64,000 nucleotides of DNA from Bacteroidales bacterium (GCA_017617715.1 JAFZVQ010000067.1:55964-119963); one strand, 5' to 3'; positions 24,586-33,450 are shown, counted from the first letter of the stretch. Notes: generated by a model from the letters alone, not told the origin. Program-made: numbers and translations.

Positions 24586-25748
24586 AACGATATCTATTAG
24601 CCACGCTGCTGCTATCGGTGCTGCTGCCCCTGGGTGCTTCCGCCCAGTGGTACCTGTTCCCCGGCAGCCGGCACGCCAAGGACAGCACGAAAGTGGAGCG
24701 CCGCGACCCGTTCAAGCCCATAGGCATTGAGGAGGAAAAGGCGGAGACTGTCGAAGAGGAATTCGCGCTCACGCGGGTGGCCCTGATACTGCCCCTCCGC
24801 AGCACCGGCACGCCCAACGGCAACTTCCTGGATTTCTACAGCGGAGTGCTGATGGCCGCCGACAACCTGTCCTCCTCCGAAAGGCATTATGAGATTTCCG
24901 TGTTCGACTCCACCGTCGGGCTTCCCGGAGCCGGCGAGCTGGAGCAGAGCGACATAATCATAGGCCCCGTGAGCTACGATGACGTGGAGAAGATGCTCCC
25001 CAGGGCGCACGGGAAGTACATAGTCTCCCCGCTCGACCCCAAGGTGGCCAGCCTCACCGACCGGCACAACATAATCCAGGCCCCCTCGGGCTGGGAAGCC
25101 CAGGTGGACGAGCTCGTGCGCTGGATAGGTGACGACCTGCGCGGCGGCGACGCCGTGGTCCTGCTCCAGAGCGCGGACGAACGCGGCGGAGCCATCACCA
25201 GCCGCCTCGCGCTCAAGCTCGGGGAAGCCGGCATACCCTACGAAATCACCTCCACGCCCGCTTCCAAGGAAGGCATGGTCCAGGGCACCTGCCGTTTCGT
25301 GATAGCTTCCGAGAACGACGAATTCTGCAGCGCCGCAATACGCGAAATAGCGCTCATGAACATACGCGGCGGCCGCAACGCCGTGTACAGCACCTCCAAG
25401 CTGCGTTCGCTCAGCGACCTTGAGGTAGAAAGCCTCCACGCCGCAGCGACGCGCATCACCGCCACCTACTATGCCGACCCGAACGACCTGTCGGTCAAGC
25501 GTTTCGCCGACAAGTACCGCCGCATGTTCAAGGGTGACCCGGGCCAGTGGGTGTATCAGGGCTACGACCTGATGAACTATTTCGGCTCCATCCTGAACAA
25601 GGATCCGGATTACTGGTATGCCGGGCTCGCCGGCGCCCCCGGAAAGGGCCTGCAGACCGACTTCAGTTTCGATGCCACCGGCAAGACCAACACCGCGGTG
25701 CGCCGGCTCCGCTACAACGCCAACAACACGATTTCTCTCGTACGCTGA
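24582..25748 (+). CDS. PBP1-like (type 1 periplasmic-binding fold) secreted protein
   Basis: 388 residues from the ATG at 24582, overlapping the glycosyltransferase stop; the frame is open upstream but only this ATG gives a signal peptide (MKRYLLATLLLSVLLPLGASA). After a charged linker (about 30-62) comes 'RVALILPLRSTG.PNGNFLDFYSGVLMAAD', typical of the LppC/ABC-binding fold, ending near residue 380. Related Bacteroidota proteins usually carry LysM domains before this fold; none is seen here. It may sense or bind an envelope component; function is uncertain. Confidence 0.7.
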   Translation: MKRYLLATLLLSVLLPLGASAQWYLFPGSRHAKDSTKVERRDPFKPIGIEEEKAETVEEEFALTRVALILPLRSTGTPNGNFLDFYSGVLMAADNLSSSERHYEISVFDSTVGLPGAGELEQSDIIIGPVSYDDVEKMLPRAHGKYIVSPLDPKVASLTDRHNIIQAPSGWEAQVDELVRWIGDDLRGGDAVVLLQSADERGGAITSRLALKLGEAGIPYEITSTPASKEGMVQGTCRFVIASENDEFCSAAIREIALMNIRGGRNAVYSTSKLRSLSDLEVESLHAAATRITATYYADPNDLSVKRFADKYRRMFKGDPGQWVYQGYDLMNYFGSILNKDPDYWYAGLAGAPGKGLQTDFSFDATGKTNTAVRRLRYNANNTISLVR

Positions 25749-25749
25749 T

Positions 25750-26670
25750 ATGGAAAAAGTCAGATGCCTCATAATCGGCGGAGGCCCCGCAGGCTACACT
25801 GCCGCAATCTATGCCGCCCGCGCAGCACTTTCCCCCGTCCTGTATGAGGGGATGGAGCCCGGCGGCCAGCTCACCACCACCACGGTGGTCGAGAACTTCC
25901 CCGGTTTCCCCGGCGGAGTGGACGCCAACGCCCTGATGGCCGATATCCGCGAGCAGACCGTGCGCCTGGGCGCCGACATACGCAGGGGCTGCGTGAGCTC
26001 CGTCGACCTGTCCTGCCGGCCTTTCAAGGTCACGGTGGACGGCAGCGTGGAGCTTGAAGCCGACTGCCTCATAATCGCCACCGGAGCCACCGCCCGTTAT
26101 CTCGGGCTGCCTTCAGAGCAGAAGTTCCGCGGCCTGGGCGTGTCCGCCTGCGCCACCTGCGACGGGTTCTTCTACCGCAGGAAAGACGTGGCCGTGGTGG
26201 GCGGAGGCGACACCGCCTGCGAAGAAGCCACCTACCTCGCCGGACTGTGCCGCAAGGTGTACATGATAGTGCGCAGGGACGTGCTCCGCGCCAGCGTGGC
26301 CATGCAGGAAAGGGTGAAATCCACCCCCAACATTGAGATTCTCTGGAACTGCAACACCCGGGAGGTGCTCGGTGATTCCTCCGGAGTCACGGGCGCGCGC
26401 CTCCAGCGCAAGGACGGCAGCGTGTTCGACATAGCTGTGGACGGTTTCTTCCTCGCCATAGGGCACACTCCCCAGTCGGCGCTCTTCGCCCCCTGGATCA
26501 AGACCGACGAAGCCGGCTATATAGTCACCGACGGCCGCAGCAGCGCCACCAACGTGGAAGGCGTGTTCGCCGCCGGAGACGTCCAGGATCCCCGTTACCG
26601 CCAGGCCATCACGGCAGCCGCATCCGGATGCCGCGCCGCACTGGACGCTGAAAAATTCCTCAAAAGATGA
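25750..26670 (+). CDS. trxB: Thioredoxin-disulfide reductase
   Basis: 306 residues from the ATG at 25750 (MEKVRCLIIGGGPAGYTAA). The FAD-binding GGGPAG, 'GGQLTTTTVVENFPGFP', the redox pair Cys134-Ala-Thr-Cys137 ('ACATCDGFF'), the NADPH motif 'VVGGGDTACEEA' and the second FAD motif 'GVFAAGDVQD' are all present. It reduces thioredoxin with NADPH. One base separates its ATG from the stop before it, and it overlaps bamD by 4 nt. Confidence 0.95.
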   Translation: MEKVRCLIIGGGPAGYTAAIYAARAALSPVLYEGMEPGGQLTTTTVVENFPGFPGGVDANALMADIREQTVRLGADIRRGCVSSVDLSCRPFKVTVDGSVELEADCLIIATGATARYLGLPSEQKFRGLGVSACATCDGFFYRRKDVAVVGGGDTACEEATYLAGLCRKVYMIVRRDVLRASVAMQERVKSTPNIEILWNCNTREVLGDSSGVTGARLQRKDGSVFDIAVDGFFLAIGHTPQSALFAPWIKTDEAGYIVTDGRSSATNVEGVFAAGDVQDPRYRQAITAAASGCRAALDAEKFLKR

Positions 26671-27458
26671 AAATCACCACCAAAATAGCCGCGGCCGCAC
26701 TGCTTCTCGCCGCACTCTTCGCCTGCAAGACCGAATATGAGCTCCTGCTGGAGAGCAACGACGCCGACGCCAAGTATGCCGCCGCCTTCGATCTCTTCAG
26801 CCAGGGCAAGTACTCCAAGGCGGGCCAGCTCTTCGAATCCCTGTCCGTGATCACCAACGGCACCGCCCGCGACGACACGGTCCAGTACTACTGGGGCCTG
26901 AGCAACTACCGCGCGAAGGATTACCTCACCGCCGAGACCAACTTCGAGCGCTTCATTGCCAATTTTCCCCGCAGCCCCTTCGCCGAATCGGCCGAATTCC
27001 TGCGCCTGGACTGCATGTTCAGGGGTTGCTACCGCTATGAGCTGGACCAGACTCCCACCTACAAGGCCATCACGGCCATCAGCGAGTACCTGATCCGTCA
27101 CCCGAACACCGAATACCGCACCGTCTGCGACCACATGCTCGACGACCTCAACGAGCGCCTCGAGCGCAAGGCCTACGAAAGCGCCTACCTTTATTATAAG
27201 ATGGAAGACTACATGGCCTCCCGCGTAGCCCTGCGCAACGTGCTGAAAGACAACGCCAACAACCGCTACCGCGAAGACGTGCTCTACTACATAGCCATGT
27301 CGTCCTACAAATACGCGTCCATGAGCGTGGCGGCCAAGCAGAAAGAGCGCTTCCTGGTGTTCTACGACGACTATTTCAACTACGTGGGCGAGTATCCGGA
27401 CACGGACCGCGCAAAAGAGCTGGAAAAGCTCTACAAGAAAGCGAAAGAAAAATATTGA
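26667..27458 (+). CDS. bamD: Outer-membrane assembly lipoprotein BamD
   Basis: 263 residues with lipoprotein signal MKITTKIAAAALLLAALFAC and TPR-like helices: 'YAAAFDLFSQGKYSKAGQLF', 'YYWGLSNYRAKDYLTAETNF', 'RYREDVLYYIAMSSYKYA'. This matches BamD, the lipoprotein partner of BamA that recruits barrel substrates. It overlaps trxB by ATGA. The bamA gene lies about 6 kb away on the other strand. Confidence 0.88.
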   Translation: MKITTKIAAAALLLAALFACKTEYELLLESNDADAKYAAAFDLFSQGKYSKAGQLFESLSVITNGTARDDTVQYYWGLSNYRAKDYLTAETNFERFIANFPRSPFAESAEFLRLDCMFRGCYRYELDQTPTYKAITAISEYLIRHPNTEYRTVCDHMLDDLNERLERKAYESAYLYYKMEDYMASRVALRNVLKDNANNRYREDVLYYIAMSSYKYASMSVAAKQKERFLVFYDDYFNYVGEYPDTDRAKELEKLYKKAKEKY

Positions 27459-27462
27459 AACT

Positions 27463-27480
27463 CCCGGCCTCCGGGCTTTC
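27463..27480 (+). terminator. Weak hairpin between bamD and rpoZ
   Basis: CCCGG-CCT-CCGGG followed by CTTTC. The stem is short and the U-run poor, so it could be a leaky terminator or only an intercistronic hairpin. Confidence 0.3.
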
Positions 27481-27491
27481 GTATTAAGGAT

Positions 27492-27815
27492 ATGGAAAAC
27501 AAAATACCCAACAACACCATCACGAGGGATATCAAGGACCTCGCCGCCCCCACGGGCAATATTTATGAGACTGCGGTGATCCTCGCACAGCGTGCGAACC
27601 AGATTGCACTCGCAGAGAAGAAAGAACTCAACAAGCGTCTCGAGGAATTCCGCAACGAGCGCGACACCATGGAGGAAACTTTCGAAAACAAAGAGCAGAT
27701 CGAAATCTCCAAGTATTTCGAGCGCCAGCCCAAACCCGGTCTCGTGGCCATTTCCGAATTCGAGGACGGGGAACTCTCTTTCCGCTTCGCAAAGTCAGAC
27801 GACAAGGCTGAATAA
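27492..27815 (+). CDS. rpoZ: RNA polymerase omega-like (Rpb6/RpoZ) subunit
   Basis: 107 residues starting MENKIPNNTITRDIKDLAAP, then 'GNIYETAVILAQRANQIALAEKKELNKRL', the omega/Rpb6 helix segment that binds the beta' subunit (quoted as a run of neighbouring motifs). An acidic tail (about 60-107) is typical of Bacteroidota. It lies between bamD and recN, and a short hairpin precedes it. Confidence 0.82.
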   Translation: MENKIPNNTITRDIKDLAAPTGNIYETAVILAQRANQIALAEKKELNKRLEEFRNERDTMEETFENKEQIEISKYFERQPKPGLVAISEFEDGELSFRFAKSDDKAE

Positions 27816-27824
27816 GGAGTCGCG

Positions 27825-29447
27825 ATGCTCCGCAGCCTCCACATACGCAACTACGTTCTCATAGACTCTCTGGACATCAGGTTTCCGGAGGGTCTTGTGA
27901 TCATTACGGGGCAGACCGGCGCCGGCAAATCCATACTGCTGGGCGCCCTCGGCCTGCTTGCCGGAGAGCGCGCCTCGGCCGAAATAATCGGCGGGGGCGG
28001 CGAAAGCTGCGTGGTGGAGGGCGAATTCGAGACGCCGGAAGGCCTCCGTATCATCCGCCGCGTGGTCTATACCTCCGGCCGATCCAGAAGCTTCATCGAC
28101 GACTGCCCCGTGCAGCTGGAAGAGCTCACCGAGCTGAGTTCACGCCTGTTCGACATCCATTCCCAGCACCGCAGCCTCCTGCTCACCGACAAGCAGTTCC
28201 AGCTGTCCCTGCTCGACCATTACGCTCTCAATGATCCGGTGCTTGAAGAGTGCAGGGCCCACTGGAAGGCCCTCGGCGCATGCCGCAGGGAGCTTGAGCA
28301 GGCCCGCGAGGAGCTGAGACGCAGCACCGCCGAGCGCGACTACAACGAAGCCCAGTTCCGCGAACTGGAGGCGGCCGCGCTGAAAGACGGAGAGCTCGAA
28401 GAGCTGGAGGACGAGCAGCAGGCCCTGGCCAACGCCGAAGAGATACAGGAGCGGCTCGCCGCCGCCCTCGGCATCTTCAGCCCGGCGGACCGCCCGGGCA
28501 TGGGCGAGGCCCTGCGCGAGGCCCGCCGCTCGCTGGACCACGCAGGTAAGTTCCTGCCCTCCATGACGGAGCTCGGCGAGCGCCTGGAGTCCGCAAGGAT
28601 AGAGATTGAAGACATCTTCGCCGAGGTGGAGTCCGCCGCCGAGCGCGCCGTGCCTTCCGGAGACCGCCTGCAGGCTGTCGAAGACAGGCTGTCGCTAATC
28701 TACCGGCTGATGCACAAGCACGGCTGCGACGGCATCCCCGCCCTGCTGGAAGTCAAGGAGAAGTATTCCCGGGCCGTGTCCGGCACTGAAGAGCTGGAAG
28801 AGCGCTGCGAGGGGCTCGAAAAGCAGCTCGATGCCCTGCAGAAGGCCCATGCCCATGATTGCGAGGTACTTGAAGCCGCCAGGCGGAAGGCCGCTCCCGG
28901 CTTTGCCGCGGAAGTATCCGGGCACCTGCACTTCCTGGAGCTGGAAAGGGCTTCGTTCGAAGTGGAGCTGCTCCCGGCGGCCCCGGGTGCGCAGGGCGCT
29001 TCCTCAGTGTGCTTCAAATTCTCGGCCGACGGCACCCGCAGCACGGACGTGGCGAAGTGCGCCTCGGGCGGTGAGATTTCCCGCATCATGCTGAGTCTCA
29101 AGGCCTTGATGGCCAGGTTCGAAGGCATGCCCACCCTCATTTTCGACGAGATCGACAGCGGAGTCTCCGGCAGCGTGGCCGACAAGATGGGCTCCATGAT
29201 CTGCGAAATGGGCCGCACCATGCAGGTGTTCTCCATCACCCACCTTCCTCAGGTGGCGGCCAAGGGCAACGCCCATTATCTCGTGAGCAAACAGTTCGAC
29301 CCCGACACCGGCCGCACCACGTCCGGCATACGTCTCCTCGAAGGGGACGGGCGCGTGCAGGAGCTGGCAAGGCTGCTCAGCGGCTCGGTGGTCACCAAAG
29401 AGGCCGTGTCCAACGCCCGCGCCCTGCTCAAGGAGGCCTCCGTATGA
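27825..29447 (+). CDS. recN: DNA repair ATPase RecN
   Basis: 540 residues, SMC-like. Walker A 'GQTGAGKS' about residues 29-36, a central coiled coil (about 150-370), the signature 'KCASGGEISRIMLSLKALMA' and Walker B 'LIFDEIDSGVSG', followed by 'THLPQVAAKGNAHYLV'. It works in recombinational repair of double-strand breaks. The stop overlaps the Fur-family gene (ATGA). Confidence 0.95.
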   Translation: MLRSLHIRNYVLIDSLDIRFPEGLVIITGQTGAGKSILLGALGLLAGERASAEIIGGGGESCVVEGEFETPEGLRIIRRVVYTSGRSRSFIDDCPVQLEELTELSSRLFDIHSQHRSLLLTDKQFQLSLLDHYALNDPVLEECRAHWKALGACRRELEQAREELRRSTAERDYNEAQFRELEAAALKDGELEELEDEQQALANAEEIQERLAAALGIFSPADRPGMGEALREARRSLDHAGKFLPSMTELGERLESARIEIEDIFAEVESAAERAVPSGDRLQAVEDRLSLIYRLMHKHGCDGIPALLEVKEKYSRAVSGTEELEERCEGLEKQLDALQKAHAHDCEVLEAARRKAAPGFAAEVSGHLHFLELERASFEVELLPAAPGAQGASSVCFKFSADGTRSTDVAKCASGGEISRIMLSLKALMARFEGMPTLIFDEIDSGVSGSVADKMGSMICEMGRTMQVFSITHLPQVAAKGNAHYLVSKQFDPDTGRTTSGIRLLEGDGRVQELARLLSGSVVTKEAVSNARALLKEASV

Positions 29448-29890
29448 AAAAGACTGGAAGAAAGCCTGCCGGCGAAGAGGCATTCCGCAAGCGCATGAAT
29501 GCAAAAGGGCTCAAAGTGACCGCCCAGCGCCTTGCCGTCCACGGCGCCATGTCCAAACTGATCCATGCCAGCGCCGAATCCGTGTACGAGATGATACACG
29601 ACAGCTGCAGGATAAGTCCTTCTTCCGTCTACAACATCCTCTCCGACCTGGCCGACAACGGCATCTACGGCCGCCGCTTCAGCGCCAACAACAAGATGTA
29701 CTTCGACGTGTTCCCCGACCGCCACGTCCACCTCTACGACATACGCAACAACGAAATTATCGACGTGGAAGCCGGCGACCTGGCCGACCAGGTGGAAGCA
29801 GGCCTCAAACGCAGGCGCTTCCGCGGCTACAAAATCGAAAGCATAGACATACAGATAGTCTGCCACCAGACACGTAAAAAACTGATATGA
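29444..29890 (+). CDS. Fur-family transcriptional regulator
   Basis: 148 residues with a winged helix (about 18-85: 'GLKVTAQRLAVHGAMSKL', 'SPSSVYNILSDLADNGI') and the family metal-site segment 'FDVFPDRHVHLYD'. The structural-zinc CxxC pairs of classical Fur are absent; 'DIRNNEIID' takes the place of the first pair, and only one Cys remains near the C-terminus. It is therefore PerR/Fur-like with altered metal sites. It overlaps recN by 4 nt and the next lipoprotein by 4 nt. Target genes are not evident. Confidence 0.82.
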   Translation: MKKTGRKPAGEEAFRKRMNAKGLKVTAQRLAVHGAMSKLIHASAESVYEMIHDSCRISPSSVYNILSDLADNGIYGRRFSANNKMYFDVFPDRHVHLYDIRNNEIIDVEAGDLADQVEAGLKRRRFRGYKIESIDIQIVCHQTRKKLI

Positions 29891-30558
29891 TGAAAAAGAC
29901 AATACTCCCCATGCTGCTCATACTGAGCGTATTCGTGTCCTGCAACATGGAGACCGAGCCCTTCCTTTACCGGGGCTACATGATGGGATTCCTCCAGGAG
30001 GACGGCTCCTTCAACGGTGACGACGGCCGCAACTACACATTCACCAACATCTCCGCCGGCTACGACTGGAAAGGCGCCACGCGGCTGCTCGCCGTGTTCG
30101 ACGTCAACGAGGAGCTGAAGGAAGGCTATTACAACGCCCGCCTGATCGAGGTAGCCCTCCCGCTCTACAAGGAGCCTCTGAAGAGCACGGAAGTGGAAGA
30201 CCCTGATGCCCTGGGCGTCGACCCCGTGGATGTGCAGGACGCCTGGTATTCAGGAGGATGCATCAATATGTACAACTGCTTCCGCTACAGCAGCGACCAG
30301 CAGGCCACCCACACGGTGGACCTTCTGGTCGACCTGAGCAAGCCGGTGGAGGACACCCTTCATATCTGGCTCAAGCACAACGCAGCCGGCGACACGCCCG
30401 CACCTGACGCCATGCTGGAGGAATACAACATCTACCGTTTCTACTCATCGTTCCCGGTGGGTTCCTTCTTCCCGGAAGACAAGAAAGAAGCGGTCATTGA
30501 AATCAACTGGACCTGGGAGACCGGGGCCAAGAAAACCAGCAAGAAGGTCAAACTGTAG
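29887..30558 (+). CDS. NigD-like lipoprotein
   Basis: 223 residues with lipoprotein signal MMKKTILPMLLILSVFVSC. The body is beta-rich and ends 'IYRFYSSFPVGSFFPEDKK..VIEINWTWETG', which resembles the C-terminal domain of NigD-like proteins of Bacteroidota; the match is from recall. It overlaps the Fur-family gene (ATGA) and precedes the antiporter by 3 nt. Function is unknown. Confidence 0.6.
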   Translation: MMKKTILPMLLILSVFVSCNMETEPFLYRGYMMGFLQEDGSFNGDDGRNYTFTNISAGYDWKGATRLLAVFDVNEELKEGYYNARLIEVALPLYKEPLKSTEVEDPDALGVDPVDVQDAWYSGGCINMYNCFRYSSDQQATHTVDLLVDLSKPVEDTLHIWLKHNAAGDTPAPDAMLEEYNIYRFYSSFPVGSFFPEDKKEAVIEINWTWETGAKKTSKKVKL

Positions 30559-30561
30559 CAT

Positions 30562-31983
30562 ATGGACAAGGCAACAATAAAAAAGTACAACTACTGGCAG
30601 TGGCGCACCCTCATCATCCTGATGATAGGGTATGCCCTGTTCTATTTCGTCCGCAAAAACTTCAGCATCGCCATGCCCGCGCTGGAGAGCGAGCTCGGCC
30701 TGAGCAAGACGCAGCTGGGTATATTCCTGACCCTCAACGGGGTTATCTACGGAGTGTCGCGCCTGGTCAACGGCATGCTTGCCGACCGTTTCAGCCGCAA
30801 GCGCATGATGGCCCTCGGCCTGTTGCTGTCGGCGCTGGTGAACATAGCCATAGGCTTCATCCCCGCCATCAACGGGTTGTTCAACGTGCTGGACGCCTCC
30901 GGCAAGGCCACCATCGGGTTCGTGTACATCCTCGGTTCCCTGTGGCTCATCAACGGCTACCTGCAGGGTATGGGCTATCCTCCCTGCTCGTCGCTTATGG
31001 CCCACTGGATCAGGCCGTCGGAGCTCGCCACAAAGCAGTCCATATGGAACGCTTCCCACTCCATAGGCGCCGGCCTGCTGGCCCTTATGATAGGCGGCAT
31101 CCTCGGCGCTTTCGGCCATTCCGCCTGGCAGTGGTGCTTCTGGGCGCCTGCGCTGCTCGCCATATTCGGCGCCGCCATGATTTTCTTCGGGCTTAAGGAC
31201 ACCCCGGCATCCGTGGGCCTGCCCAACCCCGAAGACATGGACGCCCACTTGGAGAGCGGGGAGCCCGCAGAGGTGGAGGACCCGGCCCTCACAAAGCTGG
31301 CCTACAAGAAGTTCGTGAGCAGGATGGCCTTCGGCAACCCCATTATCTGGATGATTGCCATAGCCGACTTTTTCGTGTACGTGATACGTTTCACCATACT
31401 TGACTGGGGCTCCACGATACTGGTGCAGGACAAGGGGCTTGATATCACGCTCGCCGCCTCCATCATCGGAGCGTGCGAGATAGTGGGCGGCATCGTGGGC
31501 ATGCTGGTCGCCGGCTGGGCCACGGACAAGTTCTTTCACAGCAAGACCCAGTGCACCAGCGCAATATGCACGATCATGGCCGTTGTGTGCCTCTTCGTGT
31601 TCTGGCAGGTGAAGGATATTCCCTGGCTCTTCATAGCCATGCTGATCATGTCGGCATTCTTCATCTACGGGCCGCAGGCGCTGCTGGGCATCGCAGCATC
31701 CAACCAGGCCACCAAGAGGGCTGCGGCCACCGCCAACGGCATCGTGGGCATAGTCTGCTACCTCAGCCCCATCGTGTCCGGCGCCGTGTTCGGAGCCATC
31801 GCCGACAACCCCAACCTCGGCTGGGACGGCGTGTATATCGCCGCCATTGCCATGGGCATCGTGGGCGCCATACTGCTCGCCATACTCTGGAACAAGCCCG
31901 CCGACGGCTATGCCAAGGCCGGAAAGCTCATGGAGGAAGTGAAGGCCGAGTATGAGGCCCTCAAGAAGGCCGACACCAAATAG
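30562..31983 (+). CDS. Organophosphate:phosphate antiporter (GlpT/UhpT-like, MFS)
   Basis: 473 residues with about 12 membrane helices. The N-terminal 'NYWQWRTLIILMIGYALFYF.RKNFS' and 'GLSKTQLGIFLTLNGVIYG', the loop 'NGMLADRFSRKRMMALGL' and the mid-protein 'GYPPCSSLMAHWI' are typical of the organophosphate:Pi antiporter family, which takes up glycerol 3-phosphate or hexose phosphates in exchange for phosphate. The specific substrate is uncertain. The cytoplasmic C-tail is Lys/Glu-rich. Confidence 0.85.
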   Translation: MDKATIKKYNYWQWRTLIILMIGYALFYFVRKNFSIAMPALESELGLSKTQLGIFLTLNGVIYGVSRLVNGMLADRFSRKRMMALGLLLSALVNIAIGFIPAINGLFNVLDASGKATIGFVYILGSLWLINGYLQGMGYPPCSSLMAHWIRPSELATKQSIWNASHSIGAGLLALMIGGILGAFGHSAWQWCFWAPALLAIFGAAMIFFGLKDTPASVGLPNPEDMDAHLESGEPAEVEDPALTKLAYKKFVSRMAFGNPIIWMIAIADFFVYVIRFTILDWGSTILVQDKGLDITLAASIIGACEIVGGIVGMLVAGWATDKFFHSKTQCTSAICTIMAVVCLFVFWQVKDIPWLFIAMLIMSAFFIYGPQALLGIAASNQATKRAAATANGIVGIVCYLSPIVSGAVFGAIADNPNLGWDGVYIAAIAMGIVGAILLAILWNKPADGYAKAGKLMEEVKAEYEALKKADTK

Positions 31984-32007
31984 GATTAGCCAAAACCGCT
32001 TCGCCAT

Positions 32008-32511
32008 ATGAATATTAAGAAGGTATTACTGATTATCGCCATTTTGCTTATGACACCCCTGACCAACAGTTGCAGCCTCTGGTCCAAGGCCCCCAAAGGC
32101 AAGCTTATCTATTGCAGTTACGCGGCAAACGGCGCCGCCGGGCTGGGCAAGGACTACTGTGAACTTATCGCCGATCCCGGCGTGACGCCCAGGGTGGTGG
32201 TGGTTCTCGACCGCGACTGCCACTTCGCAGAGGAGCGCAGGCAGGAGTTTGAAGTGGACTCCACGGTCGTGAACGACCTGCAGAAGCAGCTTGAATCGAT
32301 CAAGGTGTGGAAACTGGACGGCTACAATCTCGAGGAGCCCATATGCGGCGGCCACGCGCACCGTATCTACATGGAATACGACTCCGGCGAGAAGATAGAT
32401 GCCCGCTGGTACGGGCACGGCGTCAAGGATGAAGCCATCAGGGCATACAACTTGATTGAGTACTTCTTCAAGCCCTGGAGGGACCAGATGCCGCCCGAGA
32501 AGCGGCGCTGA
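32008..32511 (+). CDS. Lipoprotein of unknown function (167 aa)
   Basis: Signal MNIKKVLLIIAILLMTPLTNSC gives a lipobox Cys at 22. The rest is a small mixed alpha/beta domain with 'GKLIYCSYAANGAAGLGKDY', 'VVVVLDRDCHFAEERRQEFE' and 'AHRIYMEYDSGEKIDARWYG'. I do not recognise the family. It follows the antiporter gene by 24 nt and precedes a clear promoter, so it is probably the last gene of its transcript. Confidence 0.7.
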   Translation: MNIKKVLLIIAILLMTPLTNSCSLWSKAPKGKLIYCSYAANGAAGLGKDYCELIADPGVTPRVVVVLDRDCHFAEERRQEFEVDSTVVNDLQKQLESIKVWKLDGYNLEEPICGGHAHRIYMEYDSGEKIDARWYGHGVKDEAIRAYNLIEYFFKPWRDQMPPEKRR

Positions 32512-32512
32512 C

Positions 32513-32544
32513 TTTTGAGGTTAGGATAGTTTTACTTATATTTG
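32513..32544 (+). promoter_or_regulatory. Complete -33/-7 promoter of the LEA-like/SPOR/rpoN operon
   Basis: TTTTG (32513-32517), 19 nt spacer, TATATTTG (32537-32544): the best full match to the Bacteroidota consensus in the window. The -7 box ends 7 nt before the ATG at 32552, so the mRNA should be leaderless or nearly so. Confidence 0.75.
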
Positions 32545-32551
32545 CAGAACG

Positions 32552-33019
32552 ATGAAAAGAGTAGCTGAACTGTTTCTGGTCGCTTTGTCCGCGCTTCTGC
32601 TGACATCTTGCGGCAAGTCATTCAAGGACATGGAAATCACGTCCTGCAAGATCACGTCCATTTCCCCCAAGGGACTGTCGGCGTTCGACGCCACCGTGGA
32701 CCTCGGCGTCAACAATCCCAGCGTCCAGCTCAACCTGACCAAACTGAAAGCTACCGTGAAGATGGACGGAGCCCCGTGCCTGTACCTGAATGCCGACGAC
32801 GTGACCATAGAGCCCCGCTCGGAGCAGGTCTACGTTCTCACGATCCACGGCCTGCTGGACGGCAGTTTCAATCCCTTCGCCCTCCTGACGCTCCTCGATA
32901 GTCCCGACCTGGAGCCGATGACCATAGACGCATCCTGCCATGCCGCCCTCAAGAGCGGGATAGGCAAGGACCTCATTTATGAAGACGTACCTTTGAAGGA
33001 CCTGCTAGGAAAGATATGA
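32552..33019 (+). CDS. LEA14-like (LEA type 2) lipoprotein
   Basis: 155 residues with signal MKRVAELFLVALSALLLTSC (Cys 20). The body has the LEA-2 beta pattern: 'FDATVDLGVNNPSVQLNLTKLKATVKMDG' (strand pairs with N-P turn), then 'VLTIHGLLDGSFNPF'. LEA-2 folds occur in small envelope lipoproteins of unknown role. Its stop overlaps the SPOR gene start (ATGA). Confidence 0.7.
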   Translation: MKRVAELFLVALSALLLTSCGKSFKDMEITSCKITSISPKGLSAFDATVDLGVNNPSVQLNLTKLKATVKMDGAPCLYLNADDVTIEPRSEQVYVLTIHGLLDGSFNPFALLTLLDSPDLEPMTIDASCHAALKSGIGKDLIYEDVPLKDLLGKI

Positions 33020-33450
33020 AAAGATTGCTTTTGATGCTGCTGCCCCTGCTTTGCTGCCTGAGCCTGCGTGCCCAGGAAGTGAAGGACACTACGGCAGTCT
33101 ACGACGTGTTCGAGAAGTTCTCGGAGAACCTCTCCGTCCACCAGCCGGAGGCCGTCCGTGCCGCCATGGCAGCCCACGTGGAGCGCAAGGCCAAGCTCAC
33201 CGCCTCCGGACTTGCGGACCAGACTTTCCGCATCAGGATATTCTTCGACAGCGGACAGAGCGCCCGCGCAGCCTCCGAGGCAGCCGCCGCCCGTTTCCGC
33301 AACCTCCACCCGGGCGTGCCCGTGTCCAGGACCTTCACCGACCCGTTCTTCAAAGTCACCGTCGGCAACTACTCCACCAAGGCAGATGCGGCTAACGCCC
33401 TGAAGTCTATCCAGCAGGAGTTTCCGACCGCTTTCATAGTCCGTAACTGA
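33016..33450 (+). CDS. SPOR-domain secreted protein
   Basis: 144 residues with signal MKRLLLMLLPLLCCLSLRA. Residues about 70-144 form a SPOR domain ('TFRIRIFFDSGQSARAASEA', 'VSRTFTDPFFKVTVGNYSTK', 'ANALKSIQQEFPTAFIV'). SPOR domains bind denuded septal peptidoglycan. Its TGA overlaps the rpoN ATG (TGATG), so the division-linked SPOR protein and sigma-54 are co-translated just upstream of the dcw cluster. Confidence 0.82.
   Translation: MKRLLLMLLPLLCCLSLRAQEVKDTTAVYDVFEKFSENLSVHQPEAVRAAMAAHVERKAKLTASGLADQTFRIRIFFDSGQSARAASEAAAARFRNLHPGVPVSRTFTDPFFKVTVGNYSTKADAANALKSIQQEFPTAFIVRN

Noticed and set aside
30445-32007. 520-codon open frame antisense to the organophosphate antiporter
   Set aside because: Shadow frame rich in His/Gly, no membrane segments or motifs; the plus-strand MFS protein is clear.
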